The translations under genes were made by a program, and so were the position numbers. Under the pieces are notes generated by a model. That model had not been told where the DNA came from. It was given only the letters and a program-made list of their open reading frames with translations, and searched no databases. A stretch of DNA of 47,539 bases from Bacillota bacterium (GTDB taxonomy: Bacteria > Bacillota > Clostridia > Peptostreptococcales > Anaerovoracaceae), in the NCBI GenBank assembly GCA_021769295.1, contig JAETTD010000019.1, positions 1 to 47,539 on the forward strand, read 5' to 3'. Below, piece by piece: positions 25,793 through 34,687 of this stretch. The stretch's first letter is position 1; every line of letters starts with the position of its first letter.

Positions 25793-28700
25793 CATTTCGG
25801 GTGTATCCGATGCCCGTGTTGCTCCTTGTGCAGCCCATATGTCCAAAGAAGAGAGTCAAAGCATTATCATTGTGCCGAGTTTTGTAAGAGCGCAGAGATT
25901 AGCAGGTGACCTTTCTTTTTTTGTTAAGGATAAACGCATATTGGTGCTGCCTGATGAGGAGCAGGTATTTTTCAAATACGAGGCTAAGAATCACGATAAA
26001 ATTATTGAAAGAATGAAAGCTTTAAAGGCACTGCGGACAGGCGAGCCTGTCATCGTCGTAGCGCCTGTTTCCGCTGCCCTGAAAAAACTGAGTCCCCATG
26101 AGAATTTTGAAAAAAACGTTGTAAAACTTCAACTGGGCCGGGAGTCAAACCCTGAAAATTTAAAGGAGAGCCTCGTCTCCATGGGTTACGAATATGCGAG
26201 CATGGTCGAAAGCCCGGGGCAGTTCAGCATGAGGGGCGGCATTATGGACATCTTTGCTCCCGACAATGACAACCCTTACAGAATAGAGTTTTTCGGGGAT
26301 GAAACCGATTCTATAAGAACTTTTGATACCGATACGCAGCGCTCTATAGAAAATTTAAAATATATAGAAATATATCCGGTAAAGCAGATTGACGCATCCG
26401 ATGAGATTTTAAAAAACGCAAGGGAAAACATAAGCCGGGAATACGACAGGCAGGCAAAGAAAATCGAAAAGGTAAATCCCGAAGGAGCGAAAAAATTAAG
26501 AGACCTTAAAGGACAGCTCTGCGAGTACGTTGACAACATGTCCAACCTGCAGCTTTTTGAAAATTATATTCACTATTTTTATGAGAAAACGGAATATATA
26601 TGGGATTACATGTCATCGGGAAGAGTGATGATAGATGACCCCGAAAGAGTCTTTGAAGTATTGGAGCTAAGGGAGACTGAGCTTAAAGAGGACTTAAAGG
26701 TTCTGCTTGAGAGAGGCGAAGCCGTGCCTAAAGATGCGCAGCTCATAACATCATACCGTGATTTGGAAGATATACTCAATCGAAAAAATACGGTAATATT
26801 TACACCTTTTCCCAAGCGGATAAGGGGAATAGACAATTTTGACAAAATATACAATGTAAACAGCCGTCAGATGATTAACTTTGGCGGCAACCTTACTTTG
26901 CTTGAAACAGAGCTTAAAGCTTACGATAAAAAAGGCTATAAGATAACCATAGTATCTCATTCCGAAGAACGGCTGAAAAATCTCAGAGATTTTATGGCCC
27001 GTATAAACCTTGACGAAAAGATTTCCTTTGAGCAGGGATCCTTAAGCGGCGGAATGGATTTCCCGGAAGAAAAGAAATGCTGGATAAGCGAAAACGACAT
27101 CTTTAAATACAAGAAAAAGTCAAAGAAAAAGAAGTCCTTTAAAAATAAAGGCCAGAAGATTCAGTCCTTCTCCGACATGAAGACAGGCGACTATGTGGTT
27201 CACGAAAATCATGGCGTTGGAAAGTTCATAGGAATAGAGCAGCTTAAAGTCCAGGGAGAGAAGAAGGACTACATCAAGATAAAATACGCCGGAAACGATA
27301 TGCTTTACGTTCCGGTGGAGCAAATGGACCTGGTGCAGAGATATATAGGAGGTGATAATTCCTCTCCGAGGATAAACAAACTGTCCGGCGGAGAATGGAA
27401 GGCCACCAAGGCAAAAGCGAAGGCTGCCATAGCGGTATATGCGAAGGACCTGATAGATTTGTACGCTCAAAGGAAAATGGAAAAAGGTCATGCCTTTGGC
27501 GACGATACGGTATGGCAGAAAGAGTTTGAAGACAGCTTCCCTTATGAAGAGACGGAAGACCAGCTTCGTGCGGCCGAGGAGATAAAGAGAGATATGGAAA
27601 AACCTTTCCCTATGGACAGACTCCTGTGCGGTGACGTGGGCTTCGGCAAGACGGAAGTGGCGGCGAGAGCCTTGTTTAAGTGCGTGGCCGACGGTAAACA
27701 GGCAGCGGTGCTGGTGCCAACCACCATTCTTGCCAACCAGCATTATTATACCCTCAGGGAGCGGTTTGAAAATTTCCCTTTCAAAGTGGAAATGATGTCC
27801 AGGTTCAGAAGCAGAAGCCGGCAGAGCGATATAATAAAAGAGCTTGAAAAAGGCGAGATAGATTTGATAATAGGAACCCACAGGCTCCTTTCGGAGGAGA
27901 CAAAATTCAAGGATTTGGGGCTTCTGGTAGTGGACGAGGAACAGCGATTTGGAGTTGAGCATAAAGAAAAGATAAAGCAGCTCAAAAAGAATGTGGATGT
28001 GCTTACCTTGTCAGCAACTCCCATACCGAGAACTTTGAACATGTCCCTGACGGGAATCAAGGATATGAGCTTAATAGAAGAGCCTCCTGAGGAAAGGTAT
28101 CCTGTTCAGACTTATGTAATGGAGCAGGACGACAGCCTGATTCGTGACATTATAGAAAGAGAACTGGGAAGAGGCGGCCAGGTTTATGTGGTATTTAACA
28201 GGGTGAGAGGCATCCACCAGGTAGCTGCACGGATTCAGGAACTTGTACCTGATGCTCAGGTTGCAGTGGGACACGGGCAAATGAATGAAAGCCTTCTTGA
28301 AGATACCATGATGAGCTTCGTCACGGGTGAAAACAATGTGCTCGTTGCAACTACCATTATAGAATCGGGAATAGATATTCCCAATGCAAATACAATGATA
28401 ATCTTAGACTCGGACAGATACGGCCTTTCGCAGCTTTATCAGCTGAGAGGAAGGGTGGGGCGTGCCAACAGACAGGCATACGCTTACCTCATGTATCAGA
28501 GAGAAAAGGTTTTGGGCGAATCCGCCGAAAAAAGACTTAAAGCCATAAGAGAGTTTACGGAATTCGGCTCGGGATTTAAGATTGCCATGCGTGACCTTGA
28601 AATCAGAGGAGCGGGGAATATGCTGGGAACAGAGCAGCATGGCCACATGGTGAACATAGGATATGAACTGTATTGCAAGATGATAGACGATGCGGTACGT

Positions 28701-29186
28701 GCCCTTGAAGGCGAGATAGTGAAGGAAGATAAAGAAGAAATAGTCGTAGAGCTTAAGGCATCGGCCTATATACCGGATAGCTATATACAAAATGAAACCA
28801 TTAAGCTCAGAATGTATAAGAAGATTGCATCTGTGCAGACGAGGGATGACGAGGATGAAATTATCGACGAACTTTTAGACCGCTTCGGAGATGTTCCTCA
28901 ATCAACCATAAATCTAATCAAGATATCTCACATAAGATACCTGGCAGGACTTTTGGCCATAAGCGAGGTTCGACAGAACGGAAACAAGGTGACTCTGAAT
29001 TTTGAGGAGAAAAATCCACTAAGCGGATACGCTTTGCTAAACGCAACGGAAAAATTCGGGCAGAGGCTGTTCATACACGGAGGTACTCAGCCATTCATAA
29101 GATTGACTGTAAATGAAAAGAAAAATTTGGAAGAAACTTTAACCTTGCTGGAACTGCTTGCAGAAAACAGGAAGAAGGTATCCTGA
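25785..29186 (+). CDS. mfd: Transcription-repair coupling factor Mfd
   Basis: This ATP-driven translocase removes RNA polymerase stalled at DNA damage and recruits UvrA. The 1133-residue protein has an N-terminal UvrB-like homology region (MRGGIMDIFAPDNDNPYRIEFFGDE, ~residues 148-172), an RNA-polymerase-interacting domain (MKTGDYVVHENHGVGKFIGIE, ~465), helicase motif I GDVGFGKTEVA (~614), the DEEQ box (~717), and RecG-like motor motifs such as IESGIDIPNANTMIILDSDRYGLSQLYQLRGRVGR. A TRCF C-terminal domain ends it. The N terminus seems about 25-30 residues shorter than usual: the first residues already match the internal SGLSD-type segment. It overlaps pth. Confidence 0.96.
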   Translation: MVNISGVSDARVAPCAAHMSKEESQSIIIVPSFVRAQRLAGDLSFFVKDKRILVLPDEEQVFFKYEAKNHDKIIERMKALKALRTGEPVIVVAPVSAALKKLSPHENFEKNVVKLQLGRESNPENLKESLVSMGYEYASMVESPGQFSMRGGIMDIFAPDNDNPYRIEFFGDETDSIRTFDTDTQRSIENLKYIEIYPVKQIDASDEILKNARENISREYDRQAKKIEKVNPEGAKKLRDLKGQLCEYVDNMSNLQLFENYIHYFYEKTEYIWDYMSSGRVMIDDPERVFEVLELRETELKEDLKVLLERGEAVPKDAQLITSYRDLEDILNRKNTVIFTPFPKRIRGIDNFDKIYNVNSRQMINFGGNLTLLETELKAYDKKGYKITIVSHSEERLKNLRDFMARINLDEKISFEQGSLSGGMDFPEEKKCWISENDIFKYKKKSKKKKSFKNKGQKIQSFSDMKTGDYVVHENHGVGKFIGIEQLKVQGEKKDYIKIKYAGNDMLYVPVEQMDLVQRYIGGDNSSPRINKLSGGEWKATKAKAKAAIAVYAKDLIDLYAQRKMEKGHAFGDDTVWQKEFEDSFPYEETEDQLRAAEEIKRDMEKPFPMDRLLCGDVGFGKTEVAARALFKCVADGKQAAVLVPTTILANQHYYTLRERFENFPFKVEMMSRFRSRSRQSDIIKELEKGEIDLIIGTHRLLSEETKFKDLGLLVVDEEQRFGVEHKEKIKQLKKNVDVLTLSATPIPRTLNMSLTGIKDMSLIEEPPEERYPVQTYVMEQDDSLIRDIIERELGRGGQVYVVFNRVRGIHQVAARIQELVPDAQVAVGHGQMNESLLEDTMMSFVTGENNVLVATTIIESGIDIPNANTMIILDSDRYGLSQLYQLRGRVGRANRQAYAYLMYQREKVLGESAEKRLKAIREFTEFGSGFKIAMRDLEIRGAGNMLGTEQHGHMVNIGYELYCKMIDDAVRALEGEIVKEDKEEIVVELKASAYIPDSYIQNETIKLRMYKKIASVQTRDDEDEIIDELLDRFGDVPQSTINLIKISHIRYLAGLLAISEVRQNGNKVTLNFEEKNPLSGYALLNATEKFGQRLFIHGGTQPFIRLTVNEKKNLEETLTLLELLAENRKKVS

Positions 29187-29226
29187 GAATGCATACAGCC
29201 GGTTTTCCACGAAGGCGATTGCAGAT

Positions 29227-29447
29227 TGCCGTGATTTTAAGAAATCTTTGTGTTTGCGGCAGTCTGCTTGCATTTTAAGCCAGCAGACTGCCGTGATTCA
29301 ATTGAAATTATAGATTTACGGCAGTTTGACTGCCATTTGCGTTGAGAAAATGCCGCAATTCAAGAAAATCTTAAAATTTACGGCAATCGGGCAGGCCTTC
29401 TGCCACAAATACTGCCGTATTTCATGGATTTTATGCCATTTGCGGCA
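29227..29447 (+). repeat. Repeat cluster C: four 35-bp TGCCG...CGGCA elements at exactly 62-bp spacing
   Basis: The units are at 29227-29261, 29289-29323, 29351-29385 and 29413-29447, each 35 bp with 27-bp intervals of unlike sequence. Core orientation is plus, as in cluster A. The first interval and its flanks form a perfect 12-bp stem, CGGCAGTCTGCT (29257-29268) with AGCAGACTGCCG (29282-29293). After the last unit GCAGTCGGG occurs three times (29445, 29471, 29495). The cluster occupies the convergent gap between mfd and spoVT and starts 41 bp after the mfd stop. Nothing coding is seen in 29187-29522. Confidence 0.88.
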
Positions 29448-29491
29448 GTCGGGAAGTCTCAGGCAGCTATGCAGTCGGGAAGCCAGACAGC

Positions 29492-29517
29492 CGGGCAGTC
29501 GGGCAGCCCGCTTTTAT
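29492..29517 (+). terminator. Possible terminator at the end of the mfd operon
   Basis: CGGGC (29492-29496) and GCCCG (29506-29510) flank a short loop, and CTTTTATT follows. It is short, so the hairpin-rich repeat cluster before it may contribute. Confidence 0.4.
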
Positions 29518-29522
29518 TCTCT

Positions 29523-30014
29523 TTAGCTCTCCATCTGTTTAGCCAAGAAGGAGGCGCCGACTTCTGCAACCTTCAGCTCCGCATCTCCCAAGACTTTATT
29601 GTCTTTGGCAAGGACGGTAATGGAACCGATAGGGTCTCCCTGTGAAATAATAGGGACTACGATTTTTGAATCATTTAAGTAGCGATTTTTGCTTTGGATA
29701 ATTTTATCAAGCTCGGAGTCGATATGCTTGTTGCTGTATTCTTTGCGCGAAGAGCCTGAAACCGCAATCACCTGGTCAGTATCCGATACTATGATTGTCC
29801 CTCCTAAAACTTTGGAAGCAGTCTGCGCATATTCGTCTGCAAACTGACTCAGCTCATTGATAGGAGAGTATTTTTTTAAAATCACTTCACCCGTGTTACC
29901 GGTATAAATCTCCAAAGGGTCGCCCTCACGAATTCTCAAAACCCTTCTTATTTCTTTGGGAACGACAACTCTCCCAAGGTCGTCAATTCTTCTTACAATT
30001 CCTGTTGCTTTCAT
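29523..30014 (-). CDS. spoVT: Stage V sporulation protein T (AbrB-type regulator)
   Basis: A 163-residue forespore transcription regulator in Bacillus. An AbrB swapped-hairpin DNA-binding domain (MKATGIVRRIDDLGRVVVPKEIRR and REGDPLEI, residues 1-45) is followed by a GAF-like domain (~55-160) ending in LAKQMES. The ATG at 30014 is used because AAGGTG lies eight bases upstream; an in-frame TTG at 30032 has no site. In Bacillus the gene reads in the same direction as mfd; here it is inverted and convergent with mfd. Its presence supports a spore-forming ancestry, but not that this strain forms spores. Confidence 0.95.
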   Translation of the reverse strand: MKATGIVRRIDDLGRVVVPKEIRRVLRIREGDPLEIYTGNTGEVILKKYSPINELSQFADEYAQTASKVLGGTIIVSDTDQVIAVSGSSRKEYSNKHIDSELDKIIQSKNRYLNDSKIVVPIISQGDPIGSITVLAKDNKVLGDAELKVAEVGASFLAKQMES

Positions 30015-30115
30015 AGTTTTTGCACCTTTCAAAGATTGATTTCGTTTACAATTTTAGTATCTGCTTCCAAAGTTTTTTTATACGGACTAAATTTGCCAAA
30101 TTCACGGTAAAGACG

Positions 30116-30144
30116 TTGGAAAAACCTTCAAAATATGATAAAAT
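30116..30144 (+). promoter_or_regulatory. Promoter of the amidohydrolase gene
   Basis: TTGGAA (30116-30121) and TAAAAT (30139-30144) have a 17-bp spacer, 32 bp before the start codon. GAGGAGGGG follows. Confidence 0.6.
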
Positions 30145-30176
30145 AAATCATTAAATATAATTTTGAGGAGGGGTTT

Positions 30177-31466
30177 ATGCTTTTTAAAAATGTCACGATT
30201 TTGGATGAGAATCTTCAGATAAAAAACGACATGTATGTATCCACGGAAGGAAAACACATAAAATATATAGGTGAAACCAGGCCGGAAGGAGTCTTTGAAA
30301 GGGAGTACGACGGCAGAGGAAAACTGCTCATGAGCGGTTTCTACAATTCTCACGCCCATTCGCCAATGTCGCTGATGAGGGGCTACGGAGAAAACCTTGC
30401 GCTTCAGGATTGGCTCAACAAGAAAATTTTTCCCTTTGAAGACAAACTTGACGGCAATGCCGTTTACTGGGGAACGCTGCTTTCATATGCCGAATCTCTT
30501 CGCTTCGGAATAGTTTCATCCAGCGAGATGTATTATTTCATGGACGATATGGTTAAAGCCGCCGTTGACAGCGGTATAAAAGCAAATATTTCCCGGGCAA
30601 TAGTCAATTTTGACGACAGCGACGTATGGAAGCTTCCGTCCATGCAGGAAATGAAACACAGCTTTGAAGAGTATCATAATATAGAAGATGAGAGAATAAA
30701 AATTGATGTGAGCATACACGGTGAGTATACCTCCAATCATTTGGCAGTAAGCGCAGTGGCAGAGTACGCAAAGGCACACGGCGCCCGCATGCATGTGCAC
30801 GTTTCGGAAACACAGAGCGAACACGAGGAATGTAAAGAACGCCATTCAGGAAAGACTCCCGTGCAGTATTTCAACCAATTGGGACTGTTTGACGTGCCGG
30901 CAACCGCTGCTCACTGCGTGTGGATTGAAGGCGAAGATTATGAAATTTTAAAGGAAAAAAATGTAACCGTAGCCGTAAATCCCGTAAGCAATCTGAAGCT
31001 TGCCAGCGGGGTATGCAACGTGCAGAAACTCCTTGACACGGGCATAAACGTAGCCATTGGAACAGACAGCACCGCCAGCAACAATAGCCTGAATTTTATG
31101 GAAGAAATGAAAATGTTTGCTCTGGCTCCGAAGACACATTTCAAAAACCCTGAGATTGTGTCACCGACCCAGACCATATGCGCAGCCACAAGAGGAGGAG
31201 CTGTAGGTCAGGGAAGAGATGACTGCGGAATAATAAGAGAGGGAGCAAGGGCCGACTTGATAGTGATAGATATGAACAGGCCGCACATGCATCCCGTTCA
31301 TGATTTGAAGAACAATCTGGTATATTCGGCTTCGGGCAGCGACGTGATTCTGACCATGGTTGACGGCAGAGTCCTGTATGATAACGGAGAATTTACTTCA
31401 ATAGATTTGGAAAGAACGATCTTTGAAGCTGAAAAAGCTACAAAGAAGATTTTAGCACAGCTATAA
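30177..31466 (+). CDS. Amidohydrolase (MTA/SAH deaminase or chlorohydrolase family)
   Basis: A 429-residue metal-dependent hydrolase of the TrzA/SsnA/MtaD group. Metal-binding residues are visible: FYNSHAHSPMSLMRG (HxH near residue 60), MHVHVSETQSEH (histidine ~205 and the proton-shuttling glutamate), TAAHCVWIE and IGTDSTASNN (the terminal aspartate). The closest recalled function is deamination of 5'-methylthioadenosine and S-adenosylhomocysteine, but guanine- or other purine-related substrates cannot be excluded. It has its own promoter and is followed 16 bp later by the flippase gene. An amidohydrolase is not part of the Bacillus spoVT-yabM neighbourhood. Confidence 0.87.
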   Translation: MLFKNVTILDENLQIKNDMYVSTEGKHIKYIGETRPEGVFEREYDGRGKLLMSGFYNSHAHSPMSLMRGYGENLALQDWLNKKIFPFEDKLDGNAVYWGTLLSYAESLRFGIVSSSEMYYFMDDMVKAAVDSGIKANISRAIVNFDDSDVWKLPSMQEMKHSFEEYHNIEDERIKIDVSIHGEYTSNHLAVSAVAEYAKAHGARMHVHVSETQSEHEECKERHSGKTPVQYFNQLGLFDVPATAAHCVWIEGEDYEILKEKNVTVAVNPVSNLKLASGVCNVQKLLDTGINVAIGTDSTASNNSLNFMEEMKMFALAPKTHFKNPEIVSPTQTICAATRGGAVGQGRDDCGIIREGARADLIVIDMNRPHMHPVHDLKNNLVYSASGSDVILTMVDGRVLYDNGEFTSIDLERTIFEAEKATKKILAQL

Positions 31467-31482
31467 AGAAAGGACATCTTTA

Positions 31483-33090
31483 ATGGCAAACAGCAAGATA
31501 TTGAAAGGAACCGCCATACTCGGCATAGCGGGAATCGTTGTAAAGATATTGGGAGCGGTATTCCGAATTCCCCTTACGGCTCTTATCGGAACCGAGGGAA
31601 TGGCGTATTACGGATATGCATATCCGTTGTATTCACTGTTTCTTGTTCTGGCCACGGCAGGCATACCCGTCGCTATTTCAAGAATGGTATCTGAAAAGAT
31701 AGCCGTAAATGATTATATCGGAGCACAAAAGGTGTTCAGAGTTTCACAGTGGCTTTTATTTGTGATAGGTGTAATATCATTTTGCATATGCTATTTCGGA
31801 GCCGAGTTCATAGCAGTCCACATATCGAAAGACGCCGGAGCAGTGTTGCCCATAAAAGCCATTGCGCCTGCCCTCATATTTGTGCCGGTAATGTCTGCAT
31901 ACAGAGGTTATTTTCAGGGCAGACAAAATATGAACCCTACTGCCATATCGCAGTTTATGGAGCAGATATTCAGAGTTGCGGTAGGCCTGGTACTGGCATT
32001 TGTTTTAGTTGACAAAGGCCTTGAAGTTGCCGCGGCAGGAGCTACTTTTGGAGCAACAGTCGGATCCGTTGCGGGACTTGCGGTAATCATGCTGATATAT
32101 GGTATGAATAAAAGGGCGATAAGTTATCACGTCCGAAAAAGCAGCAGAAGAGGAACAAAGGATAAAGGCTCGGCTATAGTTAAACAGATATTGATAATAG
32201 CGATTCCCATAACCATAGGTGCATCCATACTGCCACTGATAAACTTCGCTGACAGTATGATTGTAACCAGAAGGCTTCTTGACGGAGGATTTACGGCAGT
32301 TGAAGCCAGAAACCTGTGGGGACAGCTCAGCGCATATTGCAATACCATGGTTGGACTTCCTCAGGTAGTAACACAGGCAGTGGCCATTGCTATGGTACCT
32401 GCGGTCGCCGCTGCATATAAGCTTAAAAACAGAAAAGAAATACACGAAAATATCAATTTGGGAATGAGAATAAGCATGATAATAGGCATGCCGTGCGCCG
32501 CCGGAATGTTTGCTCTTTCGGAACCGATTTTGCTTCTCTTGTTTCCGAGAGAACCGGCCAGCGTCGCCAGCGCTGCACCCGCTCTTATGATTATGTGCAT
32601 AAGCGTGGCTCTTATGGCTTTGCTTCAGACTTCAAACGGAATCCTCCAGGGAATTAACAGACAGGAGGTTCCGATGAAGAATCTGGCCATAGGCGCTGTT
32701 GTAAAGATTGCACTCACCTATATTCTTGTGGCTGTACCGTCGCTTAACATAAAGGGCGCAGCCATAGGCTCGGTGTTTGTATACGCCATTGCCCTCATAC
32801 TCAATATGAGAGATGTTAAGCGTTATACCGGAGTAAAGACGGATATGATGCTGACCTATATAAAACCTACAGTAGCTTCCGTGCTCATGGGAATATGCGC
32901 ATTTGCATCGTATAAATTATTGTTTGGAGCAATGGGAAGAAACAGCATCGCAACTTTCGGTGCAGTAATCATAGGCGTTATCGTTTATGCGGTCTTGATA
33001 CTTGTTACAAAGACCATAACCAAGGAAGAAATAGGAAGGATGCCTAAAGGCGAAAAGCTGGTTAGAATTTTGGATAAATTCATAAAATAA
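31483..33090 (+). CDS. Polysaccharide/lipid-linked flippase (SpoVB/YabM, MOP superfamily)
   Basis: A 535-residue integral membrane protein with about 14 hydrophobic segments. The N terminus (KGTAILGIAGIVVKILGAVFRIPL) and the AYRGYFQGRQNMNPTAISQ loop (~residues 144-162) are typical of the SpoVB/YtgP/YabM group. Bacillus members act in lipid II flipping or spore cortex formation. The position between spoVT and mazG matches yabM in Bacillus, so it is probably that ortholog. Which lipid-linked precursor it moves cannot be read from sequence. The start follows AAAGGACA. Confidence 0.9.
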   Translation: MANSKILKGTAILGIAGIVVKILGAVFRIPLTALIGTEGMAYYGYAYPLYSLFLVLATAGIPVAISRMVSEKIAVNDYIGAQKVFRVSQWLLFVIGVISFCICYFGAEFIAVHISKDAGAVLPIKAIAPALIFVPVMSAYRGYFQGRQNMNPTAISQFMEQIFRVAVGLVLAFVLVDKGLEVAAAGATFGATVGSVAGLAVIMLIYGMNKRAISYHVRKSSRRGTKDKGSAIVKQILIIAIPITIGASILPLINFADSMIVTRRLLDGGFTAVEARNLWGQLSAYCNTMVGLPQVVTQAVAIAMVPAVAAAYKLKNRKEIHENINLGMRISMIIGMPCAAGMFALSEPILLLLFPREPASVASAAPALMIMCISVALMALLQTSNGILQGINRQEVPMKNLAIGAVVKIALTYILVAVPSLNIKGAAIGSVFVYAIALILNMRDVKRYTGVKTDMMLTYIKPTVASVLMGICAFASYKLLFGAMGRNSIATFGAVIIGVIVYAVLILVTKTITKEEIGRMPKGEKLVRILDKFIK

Positions 33091-33101
33091 AGGATAGTAT
33101 T

Positions 33102-33935
33102 ATGAAAAAAGAATATGAACATTTGGCGGAGACCGCGCAGACTTCCGAGACTGCCATAGTCAGATTGAAGGATATAATTTCAATTCTCAGGAGAGAATGT
33201 CCGTGGGACAGAAAACAGACCCATGATACTCTCAGGCAGTGCATGATCGAAGAAGCCTACGAAACGGTGGAAGCCATAGAGACAAAGGACAGGGAAAATC
33301 TTAAAGAAGAACTGGGAGACGTTCTCCTGCAAGTGGTATTTCACTCCAACCTGGCAGAAGAAAAAGGCGACTTTAATCTTACTGACGTTATAAATACGGA
33401 GTGCGAAAAGATGATTAGGCGTCATCCCCATGTTTTTTTAGACGAAACATCAAATAATAATGTGAAATCTATTGACAAAGTCCTTGAAAAATGGGAAAAT
33501 ATCAAGGCGGAGGAGAAGAAAGACACTAACCGGACGGACAGGCTGGAAAGTGTTCCCAAAGCCCTTCCGGCTTTGATAAGAGCTGCCAAGGTTCAGAAAA
33601 GAGCCGCTGATGTCGGCTTTGACTGGGATGATATATCGGGCGCTTTAGATAAAATTAAGGAAGAAACCGATGAAATGATTGAGGCAAGCAGTAAAGAGGG
33701 CAATTCGGAGCATATTAAAGAAGAACTTGGGGATTTGCTCTTCTCTGTCGTAAATGCTTCCAGGTTCCTTAAAGTGGATGCGGAAGAAGCATTGAATTTT
33801 GCAACGAAAAAGTTCATCAGAAGATTTGCTTATATTGAAAGAGAGAGTCTGGCTTGCGGCAGATGCTTGGAAGATATGAGCTTGGCTGAGATGGACGAGT
33901 TGTGGGAAAAAGCCAAAAAGTCGGAAAATTTATGA
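33102..33935 (+). CDS. mazG: Nucleoside triphosphate pyrophosphohydrolase MazG
   Basis: A 277-residue house-cleaning enzyme that hydrolyses NTPs and dNTPs to monophosphates. It has the usual two tandem MazG domains. The first contains CPWDRKQTHDTLRQCMIEEAYETVEAI and EELGDVLLQVVFHSNLA with the EExxE and ExxD metal ligands (~residues 34-90). The second contains VGFDWDDISGALDKIKEETDEM and EELGDLLFSVVNASRF (~170-225). The Bacillus YabN form carries an extra N-terminal methylase domain that is absent here. It starts 11 bp after the flippase gene. Confidence 0.95.
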   Translation: MKKEYEHLAETAQTSETAIVRLKDIISILRRECPWDRKQTHDTLRQCMIEEAYETVEAIETKDRENLKEELGDVLLQVVFHSNLAEEKGDFNLTDVINTECEKMIRRHPHVFLDETSNNNVKSIDKVLEKWENIKAEEKKDTNRTDRLESVPKALPALIRAAKVQKRAADVGFDWDDISGALDKIKEETDEMIEASSKEGNSEHIKEELGDLLFSVVNASRFLKVDAEEALNFATKKFIRRFAYIERESLACGRCLEDMSLAEMDELWEKAKKSENL

Positions 33936-33970
33936 GAAGTAATCTCACTAATATTAAGGAGGAATTTTAG

Positions 33971-34249
33971 ATGAACAAGGCTGAGTTAGTAGCTGCAGTA
34001 GCAGAAAAAACTAATTTTACAAAGAAGGATGCTGAATTAGCAATCAATGCATTAGTTGCAAGCGTTGAAGAAGCTCTGGTAAAGGGTGATAAAGTACAGT
34101 TAATCGGATTCGGTACTTTTGAGACAAGAGAAAGAAAAGCAAGACAGGGAAGAAATCCGAGAAAACCTGCAGAAGTTATCGAAATCGCAGCTTCAAAGGC
34201 TCCTGTATTCAAAGCAGGTAAAGCTTTAAAGGACGCAGTAAACAAATAA
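33971..34249 (+). CDS. hup: DNA-binding protein HU
   Basis: A 92-residue nucleoid protein that bends DNA as a dimer. The family pattern is complete: [26 protein letters not shown], then [26 protein letters not shown] for the DNA-binding arm with its proline, and [28 protein letters not shown] precedes the ATG. It lies between mazG and the S4-domain gene. Confidence 0.97.
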   Translation: MNKAELVAAVAEKTNFTKKDAELAINALVASVEEALVKGDKVQLIGFGTFETRERKARQGRNPRKPAEVIEIAASKAPVFKAGKALKDAVNK

Positions 34250-34268
34250 GGTTGACTGAAAGAGCCGG

Positions 34269-34508
34269 ATGAGGATAGACAAATTTTTAAAAAATTCCAG
34301 GCTTATAAAGCGGCGGACAGTGGCAAAAGACGCTTGCGACCAGGGCAGAGTCTTTATCAATGATAAGGTTGCAAAGGCCGGTTCCGAAGTTAAGATTGGC
34401 GATACAATCAGAATAGAATTCGGAAACAGTTCAATAACAGCAAAAGTATTGAATTTAAGCGGGTCATGTAAAAAAGAAGCCGCAGCAACAATGTATGAAA
34501 TAATATAG
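34269..34508 (+). CDS. rqcP: S4-domain RNA-binding protein RqcP (YabO)
   Basis: A 79-residue single S4 domain: MRIDKFLKNSRLIKRRTVAKDACDQGRVFINDKVAK with SGSCKKEAAATMYEII at the end. The ortholog in Bacillus (YabO/RqcP) works with RqcH in ribosome-associated quality control, helping add alanine tails to stalled nascent chains on 50S subunits. The start follows GAAAGAGCCGG rather weakly, 19 bp after hup. In many Firmicutes yabP, yabQ and divIC follow; here a terminator and a TetR gene follow instead. Confidence 0.93.
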   Translation: MRIDKFLKNSRLIKRRTVAKDACDQGRVFINDKVAKAGSEVKIGDTIRIEFGNSSITAKVLNLSGSCKKEAAATMYEII

Positions 34509-34514
34509 AAAATG

Positions 34515-34562
34515 AGGATGCACCAAAAGTCACGACAAGGACTTGAGGCCGCATCCTTTTTT
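34515..34562 (+). terminator. Intrinsic terminator after rqcP
   Basis: AGGATGC (34515-34521) pairs with GCATCCT (34551-34557), with an inner AAGTC/GACTT stem and a T run. Confidence 0.75.
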
Positions 34563-34627
34563 ACGTGCTGCACACTCGGCCGGATAATTCGAAACCGCCT
34601 GCGCCTTATATATATAGCTTTATTGGG

Positions 34628-34667
34628 GGTAAAATTTTTTACCTACCCCAAGGTAAAAAATTTTACC
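34628..34667. repeat. Perfect 17-bp inverted repeat with self-complementary arms
   Basis: GGTAAAATTTTTTACCT (34628-34644) is the exact complement of 34651-34667, with a six-base loop. Each arm is itself nearly palindromic. It lies just after the stop of the minus-strand TetR gene, beyond the rqcP terminator. It may be a terminator without a strong T run, or a pair of operators. Confidence 0.75.
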
Positions 34668-34687
34668 TTTTGATTTTGATATATATT

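Noticed and set aside
29326-29645. Open frames over repeat cluster C and into spoVT
   Set aside because: No ribosome binding sites; the sequence is repeat-derived and then antisense to spoVT.
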